The notes under the pieces were generated by a model, which worked only from the letters and a program-made list of their open reading frames with translations, was not told the DNA's origin and ran no database searches. A stretch of DNA of 64,000 bases from Favolaschia claudopus (taxonomy: Eukaryota > Basidiomycota > Agaricomycetes > Agaricales > Mycenaceae). Shown in pieces: positions 52,860 through 62,994 of this stretch. Within the stretch, counting starts at the first letter, position 1. Every line of letters begins with the position of its first letter. Location: the NCBI GenBank assembly GCA_037176885.1, contig JAWWNJ010000158.1, forward strand, positions 1 to 64,000. Reading direction: 5' to 3'. Made by a program: the position numbers and the translations under genes.

Positions 52860-53380
52860 GGCGAGGAGAGCGACACGTCGACGATAGAGAGCAGCCAGTT
52901 GCGTAGGATCCTGCATTTGGGACTATAGAACGAGGAACGACGATGTACTAGGTAGCGGAATAGGTGGGAGAGCAATATCACGGAAAGTAACAGCGTTCTT
53001 GAGAGATATTCTGCTGAACTCTGCCCTTAGTATGCGGCATCTTGATCTGACTCTCACACTCTGAGCTATCCTCTGCATTAGGTACAATGCGGATTCTAAG
53101 TATCTCTCAATGCAGACAGTGTTAAGGAACCTGTTTGCTTTTGTTACATTTACAGGTCTACAGCATTTAATCTTCTTTCTCCGTCCATGTCCAACTCAGA
53201 AATGGCGACCCGCGACTTTGTGACTCCTGAAACCCGCCGATTTTAGAGGCAGCGAATGTAGAAACTGAACATGACATACCTTTATTGGAGGGATGTGTCT
53301 GCCCACTCTGCTTTGCTACGTTTGGACTACTCTTGAGCGCCCTTCTAATTGAGAGACCCACGCCTCCCCCAGTCTAATAG
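52860..53380. other. No supported gene
   Basis: Region downstream of the MFS relic; no repeat or coding motif recognised. Confidence 0.3.
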
Positions 53381-53405
53381 GGAAGGAATTACCAAATATA
53401 GTAAT

Positions 53406-53531
53406 GGGTGGGAGACCGAGCGGTGGATACATTCTGCCCTGTGGTCTTTCTCGCCGATTGGTATGTGTTGTACTCCGTTTGATTTCGGTGGTCTGTGGAG
53501 GACATGGGTTCGAACCCGATGGCACACTTTT
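53406..53531 (+). other. tRNA-like relic or SINE promoter
   Basis: An A-box-like GGGAGACCGAGCGGTGGATA (53409) and a perfect B-box stem-loop ATGGGTTCGAACCCGAT (53504-53520) are followed by a TTTT stop signal at 53528. The spacing is too long for a plain tRNA and the acceptor ends (GTGGGAG / GGCACAC) pair poorly. A tRNA pseudogene or tRNA-derived SINE head is most likely. Confidence 0.4.
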
Positions 53532-53539
53532 ATCTTTTC

Positions 53540-54940
53540 ACACCTTGAAACTGTTTAATTTTTCTTTTTGATACACCGTACTCTTTTGCCGGCGAGTCCC
53601 TTGTCTCTTAACCTGGATAGGATGTGTTTGGCACCTTTTCCTCTTCTCAATAATTCTACAGAGCAGCACATCATCAATACTACCACAGACACTAGTCAGT
53701 TTATAGAGCTCTTCTTGAGAGACAAAATAAGCATTCACTATAATCACCCCAATCTATCATCTTGACCTTAAGGAATACCCCAGGGCTCCATTTGGAATAA
53801 CTAGGTGTCCTCAAATGTCAAAACATTCAATGAAAGTACGAAAATTTCCTTTTTTGGAGAGAAATGTCTTTCAGTGTGAAGGTGTGGACCAAATTGTTGC
53901 TCCGCCATAGTAATATGCTTCTTAAGCGCCTTCAGTCCAAGGGGTATTCAATCTTAAAATTTTCCATACAACGTCGGAAAAGTGATTTGACCCCTCCCTG
54001 GCTACGTAATGCTGATGTAAGCTTGCCTAATACAGTGATTTATTGACAGCTTTCTCACGATCCGAGGATACTTTTGCTCGAAAGTACCTGGTTTGGGAAT
54101 ATTTTGCGGCAAAAAACCGTAGCAAATGATCCCTTGGTTTCTTGCGTCTTTCTGGCAGAAGATTTCCTGCATCTGGCTTGGGTCGGGGAACTCGGCGGAC
54201 GGTTAGTATTATGTAATATATTACATTTTTTTGCTCTTTTTTTCTTGACCTTCCCAAACGTGGTTTTGAAGCATTCTGCAACTTTGTCCAAAAAGTGAAA
54301 TAAGGGTTGACCCACCCTCCCTCCCAAGGCTGTGTCTCGGCTTTTGCCGGTGAACTTGCTTCAGTCCAAGCGACACGACATTTGAACTTGAAAAACGCGT
54401 CTAAGACGCCGTCAGACTGACAAACGTAAGCCTGACACGTGGTGGGAAACCATGGGGGAGGCGAAGGGGTTTTTTCTAATTGGACAACTCTGGTCTGGAA
54501 ATTCATCAGCGCAAAATTTACATATGGGCCTCGCTTCAACTCTGTACCTGGCTCTCTTCCCCGCTAGTGCTCTGGATAAGTAGTCTGATTTTTGCGGGAT
54601 ATGTGGATTTGTACCTTTCGGTACGTTCACGCTGCTGTACGCGTATTCCCTTAACGCGTCCCGACTCTGACGTCAAGTTTGGGTCTGGGCGTCACTCGGC
54701 CATTTTGCGTGCTCAGCCCCACCGCTCCACTTCACGGTAAGGTGATTTCTGGAAAATGGAACGGTAACATGACAAGGTGACAAAGTTTTGGTACGCCCAA
54801 GGCTCTCGAGTACAGACTGTGCACAGCGCAAGACTCCACGCGTCTCCACACCGGGTTCCACTGACGTATCTCCTCAGTTCTCTATAAAGTCGGTGGCTTT
54901 TTCGTACTTCACCCCCGCTTCCAACAACCACATTTCCTAT
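53540..54940. other. No supported gene
   Basis: The ORF at 53747-53538 (minus; SQEELYKLTSVCGSIDDVLL) is the only protein-like piece and is unassigned. The last 100 bp (54840-54945) are pyrimidine-rich and probably the promoter and leader of the next gene. Confidence 0.3.
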
Positions 54941-54947
54941 ATACAAC

Positions 54948-56724
54948 ATGTCTTCTGCTTCCATTTTTGTCCTCGCCGTCCTCGAGAACTCTCGTGTCAT
55001 CGATGAGACAAAGACTGTGGTCTTCGACGGTCAAATCTACTTGGGATCGTTTATAGGCGCGCATCGGCTCACTTCGCTATTTCAATTCCGACAACCAGGA
55101 CTTCGCCGATGTTGGGTGCTATTGCGCGGTCATCCAGGTGTGTTTGACACCTTCTCATATCGTTCATATACTCACATCAATGTTTACGGCCTGCGCGTAC
55201 CACTCCGACTCTCGAGGTGTACTCCCAGGAGCTTGCTCCTCTTGATTATCACTTCTTCGGAGACATTGTCTCCGTATGTATTATCTACCTCGCTTTTGTA
55301 TTTTTTGCCCTGATATGTTCCCTTAGATCATGCCTCTCGGCTCCTCGGACACCCTCAACATCCGCACCCACGCTACCGTTCGGTGTTCCCAGCAACATCG
55401 ACAAACCAAACTCGACTTTTGATATCAAAGCCGAGCCGTACCTTTCTGCGACAAAAACCCCAGAGAATACCTTCTCGGTTCACTGTGTATTCCCCCGAGG
55501 TGGGAGAAGTACAAACCCATTCCAGGGAAGGGAAAGAGTGTTTCGGTGGAAGGCCTCCTCGCTGGGCTTGAGCTAAACGATGATCGCTCAGTAAAGCATT
55601 TTATTGTCGACATCGAGAAGGTATCATTTCTCGGCAATGCCTCTTCGACGGCGCCGAAGGCTGAGGAGAGTCCGACTACAATTACACTAACTCGGCAAAA
55701 AAAATGTCCGATCGATATTCCGCATATTTCTCAACAATGGACATACATTTCGGCTTCAAATGACTTACAGTGTAGTTTGTAGGATCAAGGGGCATTATTC
55801 TGCCGCATTTGTTATGCGGCAAAATATGATGCGCCATCAAGCCGGCCACAACACAAAAAATCCGATTTTCCAGATTGCTCAGATTACAATTGATCTCAGA
55901 GCTGACTTTCTCGTTCTATAGCCTGAGATTCACTGAGTATTTCTCCAAGTTAGACCAAGCAAAAATATGCAGGCAAAAAGGCGCTACAGCGAGCGCAAAG
56001 TGGCCATTTTCGGCTATTTTGACCGGAATGTGCCGAAATTTGATCAAAATGGCAGAATTGTTCGCGTCATAGCGCTACAACGGCTCAACTTCTTTGCTTG
56101 GTTCAACTTGTGGAATTGCTTGGTTTATCTTGAACTTTCGACGTATGCACCTGGATTACCCTGAAATCGGTCACTGCAGAACCGGAAAATATCCTGTTTC
56201 GGTAGTTTCGCTCAGTTGATGCCGGATCAATAGACTTTGATGATCTATTTGCGTGCAAAAATTCCGGCTCGGTCACTTCCACGACCTCCAACTTCGTTTC
56301 AGATGGAAAGTTCCATTTCCGTGCAAAAACGAAGCAAAAACCGATCGGACATTTTTTTTGCCGAGTTAGTGTAGTATGTTCCTGGCCTTCCTCTTCATGT
56401 AATCCACTGAAAGCTTCGCCAGTAAACACCGGTACTCCCGCACGCCTCAAGTTTACTGGCTTCTTTGGAGATCAGGCTCCCATTAGTACCAACACTTCTG
56501 AGCCAAATCCGAAGAAGCGCAAGCTTGACCAACACGCGAATGAGCCTCAAGACAATGGTCGTCGCAGTGGCGGCGGCGCGAATAAACACTCAATAATCAA
56601 ATGCCCTGTATTTGTAGAACCAATTCAAGTGTCTAATTTCTCTTCCTTGATTGTCAGTCACGCCAGATCACACCGTAGCGTAGCACGGGTAACTGCTAGA
56701 TTCATGATCAAGTGCTTCGTCTAA
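54948..56724 (+). pseudogene. Conserved Agaricomycete hypothetical protein, possible nuclear factor, split by MITE
   Basis: ATG at 54948: MSSASIFVLAVLENSRVIDE, then FDGQIYLGSFIGAHRLTS; after a one-base change RYFNSDNQDFADVGCYCAVI Q. Next come an intron, VYSQELAPLDYHFFGDIVS, an intron with GTATGT and CCTTAG, and IMPLGSSDTLNIRTHA. After further frame changes the core reads YKPIPGKGKSVSVEGLLAGL, SVKHFIVDIEKVSFLGNASS, APKAEESPTTIT. Beyond the MITE and an intron (GTATGTTCC...GAAAG) it continues SPVNTGTPARLKFTGFFGDQ, with a basic nuclear-localisation-like PNPKKRKLDQ and a Gly/Arg tail. The PGKGKSVSVEGLLAG...VKHFIVDIE core resembles an OB-fold-like family common in mushrooms (recognition only). Role unknown. 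Confidence 0.6.
55685..56371. mobile_element. TA-target MITE at an exon-intron junction (687 bp)
   Basis: TIR CACTAACTCGGCAAAAAAAA TGTCCGATCG is perfect at both ends (30 bp). TA is duplicated (55683-55684, 56372-56373). The pre-insertion sequence reads ACAATTA followed directly by the donor GTATGT. The left copy now ends the exon without a donor; the right TA precedes the donor. Reading through the element gives an early stop at 55780. Interior palindrome: CTGCCGCATTTGTTATGCGG CAAAAT at 55800. Confidence 0.9.
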
Positions 56725-56729
56725 CGCCC

Positions 56730-58720
56730 GACTGTGATCTGTTGAAGGAGACAAATCTCCATATCATGATACAATATATGACTGAAGTACAACATAACTT
56801 ACCACAATCCGGGAATGCTTTCAACCTCCGTTCATCCTGTTCGACTTTCCGTCTCAGCTTCTGCGCTCGCGACTGTTAACTGTCGTATTCTTTGATATCC
56901 AACAAATCCTCAATTTGGAAGGCGAGTTCACGTTGACGGCCGGCACGCTGAGCGACAGAACGACGTGTAACTGGACCCATATGGGTTCGTGTTTGTCAGG
57001 AGAGCTCATGGGCGGAGCCTGTGTCGCCGAGATGAGTTCTATGGTGGTAGACAGAAATTTGGGTCGGATGTCGGAAAAATCAAAACGATTATCTCGAAAT
57101 CTCTGATGTCGCCAGCTGGCCTACGGCGCGGGCTGCCTTCGTTGGTTTCGCGTATAGCGGGTTGAATCTCTCGTTGTCGTTGTTGATGCCGTTGAGGCGT
57201 CGTTGGAGGTGTCAACAAATTTCTGTGCACGCCATGAGTCCAGCCCACTGTAATTGAGAAGCGGTGCTGGTATACATCGTTTGGATGTCTATATAGCGAG
57301 GGCACCGAGCTGGTCTATATAGAGCGTCTGTCTACGAGAGACTAGTTTGGATGTTGATTTCACGGTGGAAAAGGTATTAGATGCTCAATGTTCACTCAGA
57401 AAAATGTTTATTGAAGGCGATGCATCATTGGGTGTGGAGCGGAGGCCGGTCGACGGGAGAGGCAGCAGCGAAGTTGTCGTAAGTTGTTTGGCTGCGTCCT
57501 GATGATGTGAGTGGGGCTTTCGGGCGTTCTCGGAACGTGTTTACATAAATCGCCTAGGGAGGAATGTAAAATATAGATTTGGTGCCAAGAGCTAACCTTT
57601 ATTTGAATTTTTCTTAGCTTCCCGATCCCTTCGTTTCCTTACCTAGCGATGTTCCAGATTTGAATCCAGTCTGAGGTCGTTCCGCTTGTCCTTCTGCGTT
57701 GGGACTCCCGGAAACAATCGAGGCGTCGGTTTTTTTAAAATCCGAGAAAGAAAGGGTTGCAAATGCGGGCATGGTGGTAAGACGCAAGAAGGAATCATTC
57801 ATTGAACTAAGAATAGAAAACCTAGGAGAGCTATGTAAATTCTCTTCCGGGTTTTCCCTCATACTACTGGGTGTCCAAAAGGGGAAAAGAACGCAAAAAG
57901 GCGGAAAAAGAATAAAAAAGAAAGCGAAAAGAAAGAGACAACTGAGCTTTTGGGGTGAGCATGGGGAGGCTCTTGGGAGGCTCAGAAGGATCCAGGGCGG
58001 GCTATTATTAGCCTGTTTGCGATACAACCATTGAATGGCTAATGGCTACGCAAGTGTCCAGATTCCGGCGTACTGACAGTAGCTACGCACGGTCTGAGCA
58101 TCCAAATTTCATTCCAAGTAGCTCTTCTTGACTTCGACATGCAAGTGTACGCCCATCAAACTTTCCTAATGCGGAAATCGGTAGCCATTCAATGGCTCCA
58201 ATGGCTCTTCGCAAACCTTCTATTGTACTTGGTTGAAGCTTTTCCAATTACTCAATGCACAAAATAAATGTAAAGCAGCAAGACACGCGGGTAACTGGCA
58301 AGGGGTTACAGAGTTCGATAGTAAATATGAAAGGGGAGCCCGGAGGAGAGGAAGATAAACTCTGCCTCCTAAACAGGCTATTGCATCGAGAATAAAAAAT
58401 AAAAATGCAGTATCAATTGCGTACATTTGTATGGCTGACTTGACTGAATTCTGGACTCACACTAGAGTAAGTAGAATCCCATTGACAATTACTGGCCAGT
58501 GCCAGTGATGCAGCTGCAGCATCAAGATACTTCAAAGGAACTGTAATCCTAAGCTTACAGAAGGTGATAGAAAATTCAAAAGCTGCCCAGTTAACAGACC
58601 TAGAATGGGATTTCTGAGTACATCAGAGACTGAATAAACTAATATTGAGATCTCCTCACCCATTTTTTGCCTCACCTCAGGCTGCCTCAAAAGCCCAGAA
58701 GCAATGAGGAAAAAAAAACT
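56730..58720. other. No supported gene
   Basis: Contains the CGTCTGTCTACGAGAGACTA word (57323-57342, shared with 61940) and the third GTCCAAAAGGGG repeat copy. ORFs at 57699-58034 and 57614-58027 are opposite-strand readings of the same repeat. Nothing is gene-like. Confidence 0.35.
57860..57935 (+). repeat. GTCCAAAAGGGGAAAA repeat, copy 3
   Basis: ACTGGGTGTCCAAAAGGGGA AAAGAACGCAAAAAGGCGGA AAAAGAATAAAAAAG. See 22395 and 20455. Confidence 0.6.
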
Positions 58721-58724
58721 CAAA

Positions 58725-59690
58725 AAATAGTTCGATCGTGACTGGAGCGAGAGAATCTCGTGAGTGTGCTGGGGCATGTCGTGGATGCAGCGCGCAGCAA
58801 TATGACCCGAGCGACCGTAACGATGACAATGGCTCTCGTTTTTGGGGTCGTACTAACGGTAACCGTGATCGTCAACACCGTCTCGACTAGCCGAACCAGA
58901 TCCTCCACCACCACCTCTCCTCCCACCCGAACCGATGCTCAAATGACGTGCCGCCATTGCAAGATTCAGGTCATCATCCTCCTTAACGGGGGGTTTGACC
59001 CTAGCACTACGTAGAGTTGCAACAACGTCTTTGAGCGTCAGTTTGTGGGGTGTGGCAGTGATGGCAGTACGGACGGTGTCCCAGGAAGAATGGAGGTTGA
59101 GAAGCAAGACATCAATGGTCTCCGTGTCGCTAGGATTACGATCCACGCCTTCAAGAGCTTTGCGCGCGCGGTTCACCATGTCGATAGGAGCGTGGGGGTC
59201 GTGTTGCGCTTTTTGGAAATTGTCGGTGGCGATGAGACGACTGCCCACATTGGATTCTTGAAACCGCTCCTTGAGCTCTGTCCAAGAGCAGACTTTTTAT
59301 CCCGGATGTAGCCCTTGTAGTCACGGCCAACGTGGGAATAAATGTGCCAGACGAGCTCCCGGTCGATGTCGGCTTTATCTGTGGGGACTTTGTCGACGCC
59401 AAGAGTGATGTATTCGGCTCCGCAGCTTAGAAAGAACATGGCGAAGGTATCACTCCAGTCTCCCCAATTATCCTCCTTCAGATCCTCAACGCCGTTTAGA
59501 CCATGGAGAACGGCGGTAGGAATAGGGTGGGGAATCGGGAGCGTGGGAAGAAAGTTTCCGCAGTGACGTGGCGAAAAAAAAGCCCAGACCTCCTCATTCC
59601 TTCTTACCATTCGGAAGATCGTCTTATCACGGCGCCAGACGGCGTGCGATTGACAGCACCCATCACAAGCACTCGCCACAGCCACATCAA
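58725..59690 (-). pseudogene. Copia-type gag polyprotein remnant
   Basis: Minus strand: LHGLNGVEDLKEDNWGDWSD TFAMFFLSCG (about 59500-59420), then DIDRELVWHIYSHVGRDYKG YIRDKKSA. After a frame change come FKNPMWAVVSS and NFQKAQHDPHAPIDMVNRAR KALEGVDRNPSDTETIDVLL, LNLHSSWDTVRTAI and LKDVVATL. A Gly/Ser-rich linker and a knuckle CHRYGRSGHIAARC (about 58828-58787) close the protein. The NW-WS start and the LL-LP-SWD-type middle are typical of Copia gag (UBN2/retrotran-gag). In the knuckle the second Cys of C-x2-C-x4-H-x4-C is Tyr. No protease, integrase or RT follows; no LTR pair found. Confidence 0.7.
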
Positions 59691-59734
59691 CATTGGGTGC
59701 CCGTTTGATAAAAGGGGGAGCAATAAGAATTGAA

Positions 59735-60415
59735 CAAGAAAGCTAGATAGACTATACTGAACAAATTACACTAATTACAACTCAAGAAAATACGGGATGA
59801 CTTCCCATAGTGGTAAATAATTTTTTTGGAATAGATTTGCTTTTCCGGAGGAGATGCCGGGGGACCCCATCGGGCTCAGATCTCATTTCACCTGTTCTTA
59901 GCCCGTACTAAACCTTGTTAAATGGTAAATCTGGTCGGTGGGTAGGGACCCCCCGTTCAGATTTAATACGTCTGCTTATCCACTGAATAGATGAATTTGG
60001 GAAGTCTGGACCTTCTGCCGCTCTCGGATGCTCGGTTGTTCCCGCTTGCCCTTTCGTCGGCAACCATCGGGATCCACAACTGGTGGTGATGCCGTGGAAA
60101 AATTGGCCTGTTTGATGGCCGCCACAAATACGCGTCTTGACGCGTCGCAAACGCGTCGAGACACGCAGAGGGGACGGAAGAGGCTCATGCAGGCCTACCT
60201 TAGGGTTTTCAACCTGTGAGAGAGTTCTAGATTAAACTATTCCATGTCTACTCATAAAAAAGCATGCTGGAAACGAACAGATATTATTTCGACACCATCA
60301 AAGCTTGTAGTTGGCATCATTGGCACCCCTTCGAAAACAATATGAAATAAATACTACTATGGGAAGTCAACCACGTATTCACTAAGGTCAATCCCCTGAC
60401 TGTTTAAGGTAAATG
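59735..60415. other. No supported gene
   Basis: A minus-strand reading (60188-59976, CRRKGKREQPSIRERQKVQT) is protein-like but unassigned. GACGCGTCGCAAACGCGTCG at 60139 is a near palindrome. Confidence 0.3.
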
Positions 60416-60419
60416 TAAG

Positions 60420-60840
60420 TTGAGCCCTTCGCTCAGTATCGGTCTCGAGCATACGCATCGAATCCGTTACATTGGCTCTTTTCGACTCCAATGGAAACTT
60501 GTTCGAAAAGCAATTCCAGCCAATGTCTTGACTCGGGAAATAGCCACAAACGAAAGCCCAGAAGAAAAGTCCTTGTCTCCAAAATCAACTACAGCTCTCT
60601 TGAGTGTCAATCCTTGTACAGTGGCGGCGCCATCTGATGCCACCCCCCCAAAAAATGATGGGGCCCCAATCAACTCCCCAGAAATGGGCCGTTCTATTTT
60701 TAGGGGTGGCATCAGATGGCGCCGCCATGTATGGTGATAGCCCATGCGGTATTTAACGGCAGTTGGATCCTGGTGAGTGAGGTCCCAGAACGATTTTCCC
60801 AACGGGCAGTAACCGGGACAATGGGAACCCAACTTGAGTC
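60420..60840 (-). pseudogene. PIF1/Helitron-type helicase C-terminal remnant, split by MITE
   Basis: Minus strand: FPVTARWENRSGTSLTRIQL and PLNTAWAITI up to 60732, then after the MITE QGLTLKRAVVDFGDKDFSSG LSFVAISRVKTLAGIAFRTS F. The AWAITIHKSQGLTL motif of PIF1-family helicases (superfamily 1, ATP-dependent 5'-3' unwinding) is recognisable, as is the GLSFVAISRVK motif. The His-Lys-Ser codons expected before QGLTL are missing around the insertion point. Upstream ATPase motifs (Walker A/B) are not found, so only the last fifth of the protein remains. Either a Helitron relic or a degraded PIF1 copy. Confidence 0.75.
60619..60729. mobile_element. TA-target MITE in the helicase relic (111 bp)
   Basis: CAGTGGCGGCGCCATCTGAT GCCACCCC and inverted CATGGCGGCGCCATCTGATG CCACCCC; TA on both sides (60617-60618, 60730-60731). 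The ends are GC-rich with an internal GGCGCC palindrome; the loop is about 60 nt. Confidence 0.85.
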
Positions 60841-60997
60841 AATTCCTGGCCATGCGGGTAGAGGCGGGCCTTTCCCAACAATTAGCAGCTGAAAAAAGAT
60901 TGATGAGCTTCACACTAACCTGAGTAAACCCCCTCATTACACAGGGATAACCAAGAAGTTGTATTCTCACGTCCGTGAAACAGTCGTGAGGAAAAGT

Positions 60998-61336
60998 AGG
61001 ACCTGGGATTATACAGGTGAAGGCCTGATGCAAATCCTGACCGAATTCGGAAATTTTGGCGATTTGGCCTGTACGAAATCCTGACTTTTGACCTCCTTTG
61101 GATGCGAAGGCCTGGTCGGAATCCTGACGAAAACCGCGGCAGCGGGAGAAAATTTTCGAAAACGTCTCCGAAACTGCCCGATTTCGGCCGAAATTTTGGT
61201 TTCATGCGAAAATCCTGACGATTTTCGCAAAATTTCGGGTCAAGGCCTGTGTGAATCCTGACTTTTTCCGCCCGGATCTGTCCTGACTTTTTGGCTCCCA
61301 GAAAATCAGGCCTTTACGGGGATAATCCCAGGTCCT
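60998..61336. mobile_element. hAT-like MITE with perfect 8-bp duplication (339 bp)
   Basis: Ends AGGACCTGGGATTATAC and inverted AGGACCTGGGATTATCC. The target duplication is GGAAAAGT (60990-60997, 61337-61344). Six AATCCTGAC / GTCCTGAC words and several AAGGCCTG words sit inside. It shares the AGGACCT start with 46857-47478, so both may answer to one transposase. Confidence 0.9.
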
Positions 61337-61344
61337 GGAAAAGT

Positions 61345-62389
61345 CGGAGGTTTTCGACGCAGTGGAAGAAGAGCAAGGCATCGATGTGACAGATACACGT
61401 GTGCACCTGCCAAACTCTTGCCGTCACTCGGGATCGGTCAGTAGTCTGTTAGTGACCGCGACGCTGTGACCGCTGCTCGACCTATGCCGGCATTTGCGGA
61501 GTTTGAATTTCTACTCCCACATTGCTCCCACAACTTCCATTTCTTCATTCCATCTCGGCGAAGGGTATTGAGCGAATATTTGAAGGAGAAGTTATGTTCA
61601 AGGGTGCAATAAAGGTCTCAGATTAGCTCAAAATATTATTTTCCGCCGTGTAGCGTGCTACACTGAATATCCCTCAGTGTGACAGGCTTGTGACCGGCTT
61701 TGTTCGCGGTGTCCTCAATCTCGCCAATGACGCGATATCTTTATTGAAATTACTTCCCAAAAGTATTCGTTTATCCCTCGGGCGACAACTTCTGAAGAAA
61801 TTTAGGCTTAAAACACGATAAATGGAGGGGAACGGAGCCCGAGAATTTGGAATGCCGTAATACTCTCAGCAACTTTCGGCCGAAGGACCTCTTCAACAGA
61901 CTACAACACACCGCAGGTACGAGGACTTCCGTGTTGTAGCGTCTGTCTACGAGAGACTAGATCGGTCAGTTTCCCTCGAGGATCAAGCGCGAAAGCCTCG
62001 CATCACACGGACATGTCGCGCATCGCTTCGGAAACACATTCTATTACGGCTTCATCGATTACATCAAAAGTCACCGGGGCTATCAAAAGTCCACAGCACA
62101 GCCCCATTGCTTTTCGGTGACGGCTCTGATAACGGGGGAGCAAGCTCCCCCAATGACTTCCATGACACGCTTGACTTCCATTCGACCCCAGAGGACTTCC
62201 GACTAGCTTGACGCGCTCAAGGTTTTCTCGCCTTCTCGACTTCCACCTACACGAAAAAATCTCAGTAGTTCTTAGGTTTGGCCGGCCTACAGTAAGCCCT
62301 GTATCATAAAATACTACTTAATACATCTTTTGTCTTCTTTCTCTGTGGTGTTGAGTGAACGGCAACGAAATCAGTTTACGGCTTTTCTA
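61345..62389. other. No supported gene
   Basis: Short palindrome CGTGTAGCGTGCTACAC at 61649. The CGTCTGTCTACGAGAGACTA word recurs at 61940-61959. No ORF with motif. Confidence 0.35.
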
Positions 62390-62801
62390 TGGTGCGCGTC
62401 ACTTAGTCACCGCCTCCTTTGCACTACTGCCAAATCGGCCGGAGGCCGAAATTTTTTTAAAACACCCTATTGAAGCCTGGATTTCAACCAATTTGGGGAC
62501 TTTTTGAGTGGACTTTTGACGCACCTACTGGTGCGATTTGGGTTTGGCATAGGAGTGGTGTTTGATATCCCTCGTATTGAGGGTTCTGGAGGCTAGCAAG
62601 ATCGAAATTGGTGTATACTGCCAAATTGGGTGGGGTGAAAATTTATAGCTCCTTCAATTATTTAAATTTTGGAAATCTCTCTTGGGAAGTTGTTCCTCTG
62701 TTGAAAAAGAGTCGTTTTGCCAGAGGAATAAGAATTAGGGCAAAAACTGGGGTCACAGTTAGCGTTGTCACGGAGAGGCGGTGACTAAGTGACGCGCACC
62801 A
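62390..62801. mobile_element. TA-target MITE, TGGTGC family, copy 2 (412 bp)
   Basis: Ends TGGTGCGCGTCACTTAGTCA CCGCC in inverted orientation; TA at 62388-62389 and 62802-62803. Same family as 43993-44396. It lies just upstream of the helicase gene start region. Confidence 0.85.
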
Positions 62802-62994
62802 TACAAACTCTTTTCATGAAGGTCGTTCTCTCTCTCTTAATCGTCTTTTTCGCTGCAGCCATGTGCGTCACCAATCTTTTTTGTCGAGGTTTGAGTACTG
62901 ACTGTAAAGTAGGGTGTTCCCACTCCCGACGCCAACATCCCCACCCCTTGCCCATCGTACTACGCGAAGTATTCGACAGACGAGGCATTCCGCC

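Noticed and set aside
57614..58034. Opposite-strand ORFs of 111 and 137 codons
   Set aside because: Both lie on the GTCCAAAAGGGG repeat and are rich in Lys or Phe/Leu because of its purine tract.
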